Below, piece by piece: positions 1-6,973 of a stretch of 37,286 bases of DNA (its first letter is position 1; every line of letters begins with the position of its first letter). The notes beneath the pieces were generated by a model, which saw nothing but the letters and a program-made list of their open reading frames with translations, was not told the origin of the DNA and searched no databases. A program made the translations under genes and the position numbers. The DNA is from Desulfobacteraceae bacterium. GTDB taxonomy: Bacteria; Desulfobacterota; Desulfobacteria; Desulfobacterales; Desulfobacteraceae. The DNA is taken from contig PIVQ01000012.1 in NCBI GenBank assembly GCA_003354055.1, positions 1 through 37,286 of the forward strand, written 5' to 3'.

Positions 1-347
1 GTTGAAGCCAGGGGATCATCACAGCCCCGCGTTGTAGCCTGGGAATCATCACAGCCCCGCGTTGAAGCCTGGGGATCATCACAGCCCCGCGTTGAAGCCT
101 GGGGATCATCACAGCCCCGCGTTGTAGCCTGGGAATCATCACAGCCCCACGTTGAAGCCAGGGAATCATCACAGCCCCGCGTTGTAGCCTGGGAATCATC
201 ACAGCCCCGCGTTGTAGCCAGGGGATCATCACAGCCCCGCGTTGTAGCCTGGGAATCATCACAGCCCCACGTTGAAGCCTGGGGATCATCACAGCCCAGC
301 GTTGAAGCCTGGGGATCATCACAGCCCCGCGTTGAAGCCAGGGGATA
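1..347 (+). repeat. 30-bp tandem repeat array, left contig end
   Basis: Eleven complete 30-bp units plus 17 bases of a twelfth. Units differ at only a few positions: gaa/gta, agg/tgg, gga/gaa, and the last codon cgc/cac/agc. The array is in frame with the surrounding gene and has no spacers. Units with gga contain a GATC site; units with gaa do not. The array continues at 37030-37286, so true copy number is uncertain because short reads collapse such arrays. Confidence 0.95.
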
Positions 348-828
348 TGTACAACTTTCAATACTTGGGCGTGTCTTCGCAAAGTGCACAGCAAAAGTTT
401 CAGTATTAATAGAGGGAGAAAGAGCAGAAGTTGAGGGCGGAACTCAAACAACTATCCAGAAGAATACTCCACAAGAATGGTGTGATTACTACGGGGTTGA
501 TGTTAAGGATGGTGTCGCTGTTTTGTATAAAGCGTTAAACGATAACTTTATTTCACGATACAACTTTTCTTACATGCCGGGTTCAATCCCTATTGCGCCA
601 GATTGGGATGAAGGAGAAGAAGAGTGCGGTGGTGGTCTGCATTTCTCCCCTACACCAAGTATGGCTAGGGATTTTAATAGCGATGCCACGAAGTTTGTAG
701 CTTGCCCGATTGAGTTAAAAGATATTGTTGTACACCCTAACGGGCTTTATCCACAAAAAGTTAAAGCCCGTGGTTGCTGTGGTCCAGTGTGGGAAGTAGG
801 TGAAGACGGAGCAAGGGTAGAGACATAG
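1..828 (+). CDS. Decapeptide-repeat protein, C-terminal part (DUF7666-like)
   Basis: This is the 3' part of a gene that begins at 36889 and runs off the other contig end in the same frame. The reading frame is open from base 1. Bases 1-347 encode about 11.5 copies of the decapeptide V-(E/V)-A-(R/W)-(G/E)-S-S-Q-P-R. They are followed by a unique domain of about 160 residues with the conserved-looking strings WCDYYGV, CGGGLHFSP, VVHPNG and GCCGPVWEV. From memory of phage and actinobacterial proteins this architecture (short N-terminus, decapeptide repeats, then this domain) matches the DUF7666 family, whose function I do not know. Joining the ends over the shared 17 bases predicts a protein of about 402 residues. 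An ATG at 523 would give only the domain, but the frame upstream is open and fits the family. A terminator follows at 847. The repeats probably form a solenoid (inference). Confidence 0.8.
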   Translation, partial: VEARGSSQPRVVAWESSQPRVEAWGSSQPRVEAWGSSQPRVVAWESSQPHVEARESSQPRVVAWESSQPRVVARGSSQPRVVAWESSQPHVEAWGSSQPSVEAWGSSQPRVEARGYVQLSILGRVFAKCTAKVSVLIEGERAEVEGGTQTTIQKNTPQEWCDYYGVDVKDGVAVLYKALNDNFISRYNFSYMPGSIPIAPDWDEGEEECGGGLHFSPTPSMARDFNSDATKFVACPIELKDIVVHPNGLYPQKVKARGCCGPVWEVGEDGARVET

Positions 829-846
829 ACCGTCCAGGTCTGTTTA

Positions 847-874
847 GCCGGGTAATTAGAAGTCCGGCGTTTTT
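847..874 (+). terminator. Rho-independent terminator after the repeat-protein gene
   Basis: Stem GCCGG/CCGGC (847-851 and 864-868) with a 12-nt loop, followed by GTTTTT. It lies 18 nt after the stop of the decapeptide-repeat gene and just before the Shine-Dalgarno of the next gene. The short stem suggests partial termination. Confidence 0.5.
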
Positions 875-889
875 AACAAGGAGAAAGAG

Positions 890-1066
890 ATGAGCATCGA
901 AAGGCAAATGGAAAAGGAAGAGCAATATCTTGAAGATGAACTTGAAAGCGGCAGTATTTCGTTGAATGAGTATAACGATGCGATGAGAGAATTGGAGAGA
1001 GATTACCGAGGTGCCGCTGAAGAATCAGCACAACGAGCATATGATGATGAGTTACGGAATTGGTAG
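890..1066 (+). CDS. Small acidic phage protein, SHOCT-like helical motif
   Basis: A 58-residue protein with a good ribosome site (AAGGAG at 878-883, 6 nt from ATG). It is highly charged and predicted to be all helical. Residues about 10-40 (LEDELESGSISLNEYNDAM, then RELERDYR) resemble the short helix-turn-helix hairpin of SHOCT-type motifs often found in small phage proteins. No catalytic residues are visible. The stop is 4 nt before the ATG of the next gene, suggesting coupling. Function unknown. Confidence 0.7.
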   Translation: MSIERQMEKEEQYLEDELESGSISLNEYNDAMRELERDYRGAAEESAQRAYDDELRNW

Positions 1067-1070
1067 AGAG

Positions 1071-1229
1071 ATGGGTATAAAGACACTTCTAGCACTAATT
1101 CTATTCTCCCTAATGATTGTTGGCACTATGGACTATCAAGATGCCCAGGCCAGAGAGGATTTGTATTGCAAGATGCTTGGCGAGGGTAGTTGGCCAGCCT
1201 ATGACGATTCGATAGTTTGTGAGGATTAG
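1071..1229 (+). CDS. Small secreted protein, 52 aa
   Basis: Begins with a clear Sec-type signal: Lys-4, a hydrophobic core at residues 5-18, and a likely signal peptidase site after AQA (residues 25-27). The mature part has only about 25 residues with two cysteines (YCKML and SIVCED) that could form a disulfide in the periplasm. An in-frame upstream ATG at 1011 lies deep inside the preceding gene and would bury the signal peptide, so 1071, just after the preceding stop, is preferred. Role unknown; similar small exported phage proteins may act at the envelope (inference). Confidence 0.6.
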   Translation: MGIKTLLALILFSLMIVGTMDYQDAQAREDLYCKMLGEGSWPAYDDSIVCED

Positions 1230-1237
1230 TTTTTATT

Positions 1238-1390
1238 GATGAGAGGTCAACGAAGCGACTAAGTGGGCAGGAAGGCATAGCAGATAGCTCTGAACTACTC
1301 TTCCGATAGGCTAGTGGTTCGCGTATTCAGTAGGTTGGAAAGCTACCATTTAAATAACTACTGGTAAGTACAGACGCCCGGCCTCTCTTC
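1238..1390 (+). ncRNA. Candidate structured RNA or long leader
   Basis: This stretch between the secreted protein and the radical SAM gene has no plausible ORF. Its two ends can pair: 1238-1246 (gatgagagg) is complementary to 1382-1390 (cctctcttc) except for one internal mismatch. At least one inner helix (CAGTAG with CTACTG, around 1327-1364) is also possible. It does not fit a tRNA: no acceptor/T-arm geometry can be built around the GGTTCG at 1316. It could be a regulatory leader for the radical SAM gene or an independent RNA. No family recognised. Confidence 0.25.
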
Positions 1391-1417
1391 AATACAGATT
1401 AACAATAGGTATGGGTT

Positions 1418-1921
1418 ATGAAAAAGCTTAGATTAATGTTGTTTGAACAATGTAACCGATTTTGTGAGGGGTGCTGCAATAAAGACTGGGATTTCAATGT
1501 TGTGCCTGTGTGTACTGATTTCACAGGGTTTGATATGGTTATGCTCACTGGCGGAGAACCAATGTTAAACCCACCATTAATAGTAAGTGTATGTGAATCT
1601 ATTCGAGAGCAAACCAACGCAGAAATAATACTTTACACAGCGAAACCAAAAAGATCTTTGGACCTCGTAGCAATGCTTAACTGGGTTGATGGCATAACAC
1701 TAACCCTGCATGAACAGTATGACGTAAGAGCTTTTAACGCCTTTAATAGTTATGTGCAGATGTTGCCAAATGTAACGAGCAAGCAATTACACTTAAATAT
1801 TTTCGAAAACGTTGATGCTTCAAAGGTCAATATTAATGGGTGGCAGGTTAAGCATGGCATGCAATGGATAAAAAATTGTCCTTTGCCGGAAGATGAAATT
1901 TTAATGCGGTTGTGGGATTAA
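1418..1921 (+). CDS. Short radical SAM family protein
   Basis: A 167-residue protein with the radical SAM cluster-binding signature C12-x3-C16-x2-C19 near the N-terminus and a GGEP motif (LTGGEPML, about residues 45-52) that in this superfamily contacts the S-adenosylmethionine amino group. Such enzymes cleave SAM reductively at a 4Fe-4S cluster to start radical chemistry. At 167 residues it is shorter than a complete radical SAM barrel (usually over 200), so it may be a minimal enzyme, as in activases and QueE-like proteins, or may need a partner. The substrate cannot be inferred: no queuosine or nucleotide-modification partners lie nearby. The ribosome site is weak. It sits between a candidate structured RNA and a zinc-finger protein, upstream of the recombination genes. 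Confidence 0.75.
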   Translation: MKKLRLMLFEQCNRFCEGCCNKDWDFNVVPVCTDFTGFDMVMLTGGEPMLNPPLIVSVCESIREQTNAEIILYTAKPKRSLDLVAMLNWVDGITLTLHEQYDVRAFNAFNSYVQMLPNVTSKQLHLNIFENVDASKVNINGWQVKHGMQWIKNCPLPEDEILMRLWD

Positions 1922-1942
1922 CAGACACTATAGGAATAGATT

Positions 1943-2233
1943 ATGGGTGAGATAGCAGATCAAATCGTTAACGGTGAAATATGCCGAGAGTGTTGCTGTC
2001 CTGATGGCGAGGAAAGGGGTTATCCATTTACATGCAGTGAGTGTGGTGGCGGCAAAGAAGAGTCAGACGGCCCAATAACTAAATACAAGCAGAAACCTAA
2101 AAAGTCAAATTGCCCAATATGTAATAAGCTGGCTAAGAGAGTTGGCTTTCTAGACCACATTAAAGACTGCCATCCAGAGTTATTGGAGAAGGCTTGCAAA
2201 GCGCTATACAAAGTACTGGAGAATGAAAAATGA
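1943..2233 (+). CDS. Zinc-finger phage protein
   Basis: A 96-residue protein with two likely zinc sites: C14/C17 with C31/C34 near the N-terminus, and a C2H2-like C57-x2-C60 with H72 and H77. The opening MGEIADQIVNGEIC is typical of a common small phage protein family that starts with a Cys-rich ribbon, here extended by a second finger. It precedes the ERF annealase by a 4-nt ATGA overlap, so it is co-translated with the recombination genes. It may bind nucleic acid (inference). Confidence 0.7.
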   Translation: MGEIADQIVNGEICRECCCPDGEERGYPFTCSECGGGKEESDGPITKYKQKPKKSNCPICNKLAKRVGFLDHIKDCHPELLEKACKALYKVLENEK

Positions 2234-3015
2234 AAGATGACGACGAAGGCCAAGAAATCATTGTTGTTGGAGAAGAGCAGCAAAAACAAATCAGTACATT
2301 GCCTGGGCAACAGCCGAACCCAATTAGTTTAATTGAATTGGCTATATCAAAAGGAGCCGATATAGCTAGCATCGAAAAGCTTATGGAGCTGTATGAGCGG
2401 TGGGAAAAGAACGCTGCACGCAAGAGCTTTTATGATGCCATGTCTGGATTCCAATCCAAAATACCTGTCATTGGAAAAAAGGCAAAGGTGAAATTCACTC
2501 AGAATGACGGCGTTAGTGTCACAGAGTGGAACTATGCCAAGATCGAGCATATTGTCGAAGGTATAAAGCCGTTTCTGAAAAGGAACAAACTGTCCTACCG
2601 GTATGAGCAAACCATAGGTGAAAAGCAGTTAATCACTGTTACCTGTATTGTCACTCACTCAGACGGCCATGAAGAGCGCAACATGCTGAGCGGCTATCCA
2701 GACCAGAGTGGTAAAAAGAATAGCATCCAACAGATGTCCTCAACAGTCCAGTATTTACGCCGCTACACGCTCACAGGGTCTTTTGGTATAACGACAGCAG
2801 ACGAAGACAATGACGGTGCAGGGGCCGCACAGGAACAGCCAGCGGATGTGGTGGAGTATTACGACCAAGGCAAATTTGAAACCTTCCTTCCGTCATGGGA
2901 AAAAACGGTCTTAGCAGGAGCCAAAACACCCATGAAAATACTTGCCTCCCTCCACAATAAAGGAATCACCTTATCCCCCAAGCAAATCGAAACCGTCAAA
3001 AACTTAGGAAAGTAA
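2230..3015 (+). CDS. erf: ERF-family single-strand annealing protein
   Basis: A 261-residue recombinase of the ERF superfamily. These proteins form rings on single-stranded DNA and anneal complementary strands; P22 Erf circularises the infecting genome. Visible signatures are the YAKIEHIVEGIKPFL segment (about residues 101-115), the GLS-like KLSYRY, the CIVTHSDGHEE strand, and the family hallmark YLRRYTL followed by FGITTADEDNDG (about 176-198). The C-terminal 60 residues are a separate short tail. It overlaps the zinc-finger gene (ATGA) and ends 1 nt before the partner exonuclease gene, the usual annealase/exonuclease pairing. Confidence 0.93.
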   Translation: MKDDDEGQEIIVVGEEQQKQISTLPGQQPNPISLIELAISKGADIASIEKLMELYERWEKNAARKSFYDAMSGFQSKIPVIGKKAKVKFTQNDGVSVTEWNYAKIEHIVEGIKPFLKRNKLSYRYEQTIGEKQLITVTCIVTHSDGHEERNMLSGYPDQSGKKNSIQQMSSTVQYLRRYTLTGSFGITTADEDNDGAGAAQEQPADVVEYYDQGKFETFLPSWEKTVLAGAKTPMKILASLHNKGITLSPKQIETVKNLGK

Positions 3016-3016
3016 A

Positions 3017-4750
3017 ATGAAGACACTAAATCTCATCCAGAACACTGACGCATGGCTCGAAGCAAAATTAAACTATGACTCTGCTAGTGAGGCGCCAGCG
3101 GCTTTAGGCAAATCAAAGCACATAAGCCGTAATCAGTTGCTTGATATTAAGAAAGGTTGGAAGAATAACCCGCTTCCAATATTCAAAGAAAAGCTTTTTC
3201 AGAAAGCCCATGAACATGAAGATTCAGCACGCGATATAACTGAGATAGAATTCAGCGAGGACTTCCCCCCCATTGTTGGGTTAACTGAAGTCGATGGTGT
3301 GGAATTTTTGGCATCATTCGACGGATTGGAAGGTGGGGAAGCAGGGGCCTTGATTTGGGAGCACAAAGACTGGAATGAAACTTTAGCCGGTAATGTTCGT
3401 AATGGCGTTTTAGAGGATCATTACTGGATCCAGTTAGAGCATCAATGCATAGTTGCAGGATCAAAACAAGTCCTATTTACCTGCTCAGACGGTACTCAAA
3501 ACAACAGAGTAAACTTTATTTACAAGTCACAGCCAGAACGCCAAGCGATGGTTATAGCAGGCTGGAAGCAATTCAACATTGACCTAGAAACTCATGAGAT
3601 AGAGGCAAAGCAAGAGCTTATCGTTGCTCGTGAAGTGGAAGCTTTGCCGGTTATCACATGCGATGTTAATGGCTCAATGGTTACCTCAAATATTAAAGAT
3701 TGCCTGCCACTCATTAAGGCCCGTGCAGCCCAAGAAATGAGCCGAGTGCTCGAAAGTGACCAGGACTTTGCAGACAAAGATAAATTCAACAAGGAAGTCA
3801 AAGCAGAGAGGGAGAGGATATTCAAGGATCTAGCTGTTGTTAGAAGTAAGTTTGAGAGTTTTTCCGAGTATACAGATTTAGTTTTACTCTATGACGCAGT
3901 GCTGCAACCAATGCAATCAGGTGGTGAAAAGCAGGTTACGGACCAGAAAAAACTAAAAAAACAACGGATTGCCGATGCAGCCATTATTGCTTATAAGGAA
4001 TATCTCGCAGAGTGTTCCAACAAAATAGCGCCGGTACAATTGGCTAATATTGTTGATACTCATTGTAATCTCGTAGGCGTAATGAAGGGTAAAAGGACGA
4101 TAAAAACCTGTGAGGATGCAGTTGACGATGAGTTGGCGGCATTCAAGGCGAGAGTATCTCCTGTTATTGTAGCGGCCGCAGATAGGTTGGAAATTCTGCG
4201 ATCATCCGCGCAAGAATATAGTTTTCTGTTTCAAGATTTACCTGATTTAGTGATGTATTCCCAAGAAGGGCTCAAAGCGGTTATTGAATCCCGTATTACC
4301 AAACATAAAGAAGCCGAGACAGAACGGCTAGAGGCGGAACGCGAAACGATCCGCCAGCAGGAGAAAGAAAAGCTTGAAGCGGCAGCGGCTAAGAAGAAGG
4401 CCAAGGAAGAGCGGGAAAGAATTGATCAAGAGAAAAGAACAGCTTTTAATTTGAAACACAAAAAGGATATGCAGATAGCCTCAGAGAAAGCAAAAGAGAA
4501 AGCAAAAGAGAAAGGAAATACCCTCAACGAAATGAGCGACGAATCTTTTGCCAAAAGCGTGGAATTTCAATCTCCATCAAATATTGAGGAACCGGAAAAG
4601 GTAACCATTATTGATGCCGAACCCAAAAGCATAACTCCCCATGATCAATTTGTTTTAGATCTCAATCACTGGAGTACTTCCAATACAGTTAGTTTTCAAG
4701 CCATGGGTGAGCTTGAAGAGGTATTGAAACGCCACGGCAGGTTTTATTAA
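3017..4750 (+). CDS. YqaJ-type recombination exonuclease with long C-terminal extension
   Basis: The N-terminal 200 residues form a YqaJ / lambda-exonuclease-type PD-(D/E)XK nuclease: E68 in the EHEDSAR helix, D102 in ASFDG, the E115-x-K117 pair in IWEHK, and the QLEHQ helix (139-143). It would resect double-stranded ends to give ssDNA for the adjacent ERF protein. At 577 residues it is far longer than a plain YqaJ enzyme. Residues about 240-430 are helical and about 430-500 form a very charged coiled coil (ERLEAERETIRQQEKEKLEA and onward). The extension may bind the annealase, or it may be a fusion with a nuclease-associated phage protein. Ribosome site AGGAAAG upstream. Confidence 0.88.
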   Translation: MKTLNLIQNTDAWLEAKLNYDSASEAPAALGKSKHISRNQLLDIKKGWKNNPLPIFKEKLFQKAHEHEDSARDITEIEFSEDFPPIVGLTEVDGVEFLASFDGLEGGEAGALIWEHKDWNETLAGNVRNGVLEDHYWIQLEHQCIVAGSKQVLFTCSDGTQNNRVNFIYKSQPERQAMVIAGWKQFNIDLETHEIEAKQELIVAREVEALPVITCDVNGSMVTSNIKDCLPLIKARAAQEMSRVLESDQDFADKDKFNKEVKAERERIFKDLAVVRSKFESFSEYTDLVLLYDAVLQPMQSGGEKQVTDQKKLKKQRIADAAIIAYKEYLAECSNKIAPVQLANIVDTHCNLVGVMKGKRTIKTCEDAVDDELAAFKARVSPVIVAAADRLEILRSSAQEYSFLFQDLPDLVMYSQEGLKAVIESRITKHKEAETERLEAERETIRQQEKEKLEAAAAKKKAKEERERIDQEKRTAFNLKHKKDMQIASEKAKEKAKEKGNTLNEMSDESFAKSVEFQSPSNIEEPEKVTIIDAEPKSITPHDQFVLDLNHWSTSNTVSFQAMGELEEVLKRHGRFY

Positions 4751-4841
4751 TACGATGTTAAATCAAAACGATACAATCTGCCCAGAAGACAATTATTTTA
4801 TGAGTGTTTACTGGGCTCATTGGATGAAAAGGAGAGAGAAA

Positions 4842-5534
4842 ATGAGTAATATTTTAGTGTTCGACACAGAGACAACCGGTATACCATTCTGGAAAGAAAG
4901 ATCCGGATTAAAGAAACAGCCGCATATGGTTCAATTGGCCGCGATTCTCTGCGATGAAGAGACCAGGGATGAAGCTGGTAGAATGGATGTTATTATTAAG
5001 CCTGATGGGTGGGTGATACCACAAGAAACGATTGATATCCACGGAATCACCAATGAGCAAGCCATGGACGAAGGGATTCCTGAAGTTGAAGCACTGCAAA
5101 TGTTCTTTAAATTGTGGTATCAGTGTGATTTACGGATTGCCCATAATACAACCTTCGATAATCGTATTATACGCATAGCGTTGAAGCGTTATTTGCCTGA
5201 TTTAATCTCTGATGAATTATGGAAAAACAGAGATCTTTATTACTGCACGAAGGCCAATTCAATGAGAGTATTCAAACGAAAAGATGGTCATTTGGCAGAT
5301 TTTTACAAACTTTTCACCGGCAAAGATCTTGAGAACGCTCACAACGCAATGGCCGATGTTCAAGCCTGTATGGAAATCTACTTTGCTATTCAGGATGGAG
5401 TTACTAAGGCTGTAGTGTTAGCCGAAGAAGAATGTAAGCATGAAAATTCAGAAATGGTATATTCCTATATTCCGGGGGAAGCTGTGAAGCAGCCCGATCA
5501 TGAAGTGTGCAATGATTGCGGTTATGCGTGGTAA
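4842..5534 (+). CDS. DEDDh 3'-5' exonuclease (DnaQ/exonuclease X-like)
   Basis: A 230-residue exonuclease with Exo I FDTETTG (D8, E10), HGIT, Exo II HNTTFDNR, and Exo III with H and D in NAHNAMADVQA, making it a DEDDh enzyme. The C-terminus adds a possible zinc knuckle (C-x-H in ECKHEN, then CNDCGYAW). The frame is open back to an ATG at 4755, but the ATG at 4842 has a strong AAGGAG site 7 nt upstream and starts right at the first beta strand, so it is preferred. The 91 bases between the YqaJ stop and this start then hold no separate gene. It probably trims 3' ends during phage recombination or repair. Confidence 0.9.
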   Translation: MSNILVFDTETTGIPFWKERSGLKKQPHMVQLAAILCDEETRDEAGRMDVIIKPDGWVIPQETIDIHGITNEQAMDEGIPEVEALQMFFKLWYQCDLRIAHNTTFDNRIIRIALKRYLPDLISDELWKNRDLYYCTKANSMRVFKRKDGHLADFYKLFTGKDLENAHNAMADVQACMEIYFAIQDGVTKAVVLAEEECKHENSEMVYSYIPGEAVKQPDHEVCNDCGYAW

Positions 5535-5548
5535 TATAGTTAATGGCA

Positions 5549-5617
5549 GGCGCCAGCGATCGGTGAACCATCGACCCTTTGCTGGCATTGCAATAATGCA
5601 ATGTAGCTGGCGCCAGC
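5549..5617. promoter_or_regulatory. Cluster of inverted repeats, possible regulatory or binding site
   Basis: The 132-nt gap between the exonuclease and the next gene holds several symmetrical elements in 69 bp: GGCGCCAGC (5549-5557) matching the arm of the perfect 12-bp palindrome GCTGGCGCCAGC (5606-5617), a small hairpin CGATcGGT-ga-ACCATCG (5557-5573), and a perfect 7-bp inverted repeat CATTGCA/TGCAATG with a 4-nt loop (5586-5603). There is no T-run, so it is not a simple terminator. It could be an operator, an RNA-processing structure or a protein-binding site. Confidence 0.4.
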
Positions 5618-5666
5618 CACCCAATTACTTGTAAAGAGCCAAAACGGCATAAAGAGGAGGAAGCTT

Positions 5667-6014
5667 ATGTTAACTGATAAAGAAGAAAGCAAAGCAATCA
5701 GTGCCACAAAAATCGATGAAGTTGACGGTGCCAACGTGGTGAATATCAACAAAGACAAGCTTTTGCAGGTCAAGGATTCTGAGATTGTCAAAGCCTGCAA
5801 AGCTCTTCAAAAGATCGATGGGGAGCGCGAAGAGATCAACGCTAGGCGCAGTGAAATAATAGCGAGAATGAAGAATCTTGGTATTCCAACACAGGCATTC
5901 AATGCCGCCTATGCTCGCTTTAAGCTCGGTGAGGAAAAGCGCGCAGAGATGGACGCTGCCTTTGCCAAGTGTGCTAATGCAATGGGTTGTGGATATCAGG
6001 CTGATCTGTTCTAG
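5667..6014 (+). CDS. Helical protein, GapR/DUF2312-like
   Basis: A 115-residue protein with a strong AGGAGG site. The C-terminal 75 residues are two or three amphipathic helices (KALQKIDGEREEINARRSEI, then KNLGIPTQAFNAAY). The pattern of a coiled helix, then a Gly-Ile turn, then an Ala-rich helix and a charged EEKRAEMD helix resembles GapR/DUF2312 proteins, which wrap overtwisted DNA. The match is by eye, without a search. It follows the recombination module and precedes a 46-codon gene with no gap. Confidence 0.5.
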   Translation: MLTDKEESKAISATKIDEVDGANVVNINKDKLLQVKDSEIVKACKALQKIDGEREEINARRSEIIARMKNLGIPTQAFNAAYARFKLGEEKRAEMDAAFAKCANAMGCGYQADLF

Positions 6015-6155
6015 ATGCTGGAACCGACTGAAAAACAAATCCTCTACTGCTCCTACATGAAATGGGAGTACGTGGGGGAAGGTTGGTTCATAAAGGGCGA
6101 TCTATGGGGTTGTTTTACTGAAAATGGATTCCGAAACGATCTCAAACCAGAGTAA
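6015..6155 (+). CDS. Small hypothetical protein, 46 aa
   Basis: The ATG directly follows the TAG of the preceding gene, so translation is probably coupled. The product is rich in aromatic residues (KWEYVGEGWFIKGDLWGCF). No domain is recognised. It is the last gene before the strong terminator at 6191. Confidence 0.45.
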   Translation: MLEPTEKQILYCSYMKWEYVGEGWFIKGDLWGCFTENGFRNDLKPE

Positions 6156-6190
6156 TCACAACAAGAGGACAGCATGCCAAACCGGATTTT

Positions 6191-6213
6191 ACCCGCTTAA
6201 TTGCGGGTTTTTT
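6191..6213 (+). terminator. Strong Rho-independent terminator
   Basis: Perfect 6-bp stem ACCCGC/GCGGGT with a TTAATT loop, then six T residues. It closes the rightward early operon and separates it from the late block. The same sequence carries a very short ATG ORF (6174-6200), which is not called as a gene. Confidence 0.88.
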
Positions 6214-6274
6214 AATTTTGAGTTATTATTTTACATACAAAGACTCACACATTGAACACCTAGTGGATAAAGTT

Positions 6275-6460
6275 ATGGATATACCGCACGCCAACCCGCA
6301 GAGTGTTATTTCGTATTTGTTCGGGTCCGCCGGTGTCATAATGTCAAATATAACAGCAAATAATGCACTGATATGGTTGTCTATACTGGTAATATGCCTA
6401 AGATTGCCAGTTGACGCACATAATTTATACAAATTTTGGAAAAATCGAAATGAGATTTAA
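6275..6460 (+). CDS. Small membrane protein, holin candidate
   Basis: A 61-residue product with one clear membrane segment (NALIWLSILVICLRL, about residues 30-44), a second weaker hydrophobic stretch (VISYLFGSAGVIM, 11-23), and a basic C-terminus (KFWKNRNEI). This fits a class II or III phage holin or another small inner-membrane protein. The frame is open back to a TTG at 6218, but that TTG sits in the T-run of the terminator without a ribosome site, so the first ATG (6275) is taken. Its place as first gene of the late block is compatible with lysis, but no endolysin follows, so the call stays tentative. Confidence 0.5.
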   Translation: MDIPHANPQSVISYLFGSAGVIMSNITANNALIWLSILVICLRLPVDAHNLYKFWKNRNEI

Positions 6461-6471
6461 AGGTAATGGTA

Positions 6472-6639
6472 ATGGGCAAAACACTAATCATAGGCATTCT
6501 ACAGAAAGTCATAACAATGTTGGCTTATGAGGTAGCTGAGCAGGTTGTCTTACACTTAACAGAATTCCTAGCCCGCCACCCAGAATCAGAAATCACTGAA
6601 AAAGAAGCTATAGTTATAAGGGAGGCGCTAAATGGATAA
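6472..6639 (+). CDS. Small helical protein, 55 aa
   Basis: ATG preceded by AAGGT at 6460-6464. The N-terminal half is an amphipathic to hydrophobic helix (TLIIGILQKVITMLAYEVAE) and the C-terminal half is charged (ESEITEKEAIVIREAL). It overlaps the next gene by 8 nt. Small proteins with this character occur beside phage structural or lysis genes; function unknown. Confidence 0.5.
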   Translation: MGKTLIIGILQKVITMLAYEVAEQVVLHLTEFLARHPESEITEKEAIVIREALNG

Positions 6640-6973
6640 GATATTTTGCCTTTTAATAGCTTTTCTTATCTCAGCACACTCTGCAGCTCAGACATTTAAC
6701 GCAACATTCAATGAAGGTGCCAACACGGATGGTTACACCATTTATCTAATAAATGACGAAGGTATCCCCACGTCAGTTGCAACGGGTGCAAGTTCACCAA
6801 TACAATTTACAATACCAGACACTACTCATTCAGCTTTTTTGCTTGTCGCCCATAATGCCAGAGGGACAGCTATGTCGGAGCTATTCTACTGGTCACAACC
6901 CATTACTGGGCCGTTTGATATCATCGTACCGCCTGATAGACCTGTCATTATCAACATAGTGAGGGCGGAATAA
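6632..6973 (+). CDS. Secreted Fn3/Ig-like domain protein
   Basis: 113 residues with GGAGG 6 nt upstream of ATG. A signal peptide (MDKIFCLLIAFLISAHSAA, likely cleaved before QTF) precedes a single beta-sandwich-like domain: alternating strands around GYTIYLIN, SPIQFTIPD and AFLLVAHNARG, like a fibronectin type III repeat. It may be a periplasmic or surface accessory protein, or a minor virion protein carrying an odd signal. It overlaps its upstream neighbour and abuts the next gene (TAA directly followed by ATG). Confidence 0.6.
   Translation: MDKIFCLLIAFLISAHSAAQTFNATFNEGANTDGYTIYLINDEGIPTSVATGASSPIQFTIPDTTHSAFLLVAHNARGTAMSELFYWSQPITGPFDIIVPPDRPVIINIVRAE

Noticed and set aside
1..347. CRISPR array or integron-like repeats
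   Set aside because: The 30-bp units are contiguous with no spacers, are in frame with a long ORF, and have unit-to-unit codon substitutions typical of a coding repeat.
1300..1390. tRNA gene around the GGTTCG at 1316
   Set aside because: No acceptor stem, anticodon arm or proper T-arm can be built.
1924..1936. T7/SP6-like promoter core ACACTATAGGA (a second copy on the minus strand near 29423-29433)
   Set aside because: Only the core matches, just two copies on opposite strands were found, and the genome shows no phage RNA polymerase.
5549..5617. Intrinsic terminator
   Set aside because: Strong inverted repeats but no T-run on either strand next to them; kept as a regulatory cluster instead.
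6174..6200. Eight-codon ORF with an AGAGGA ribosome site
   Set aside because: It runs into the terminator stem and is too short to support as a gene.
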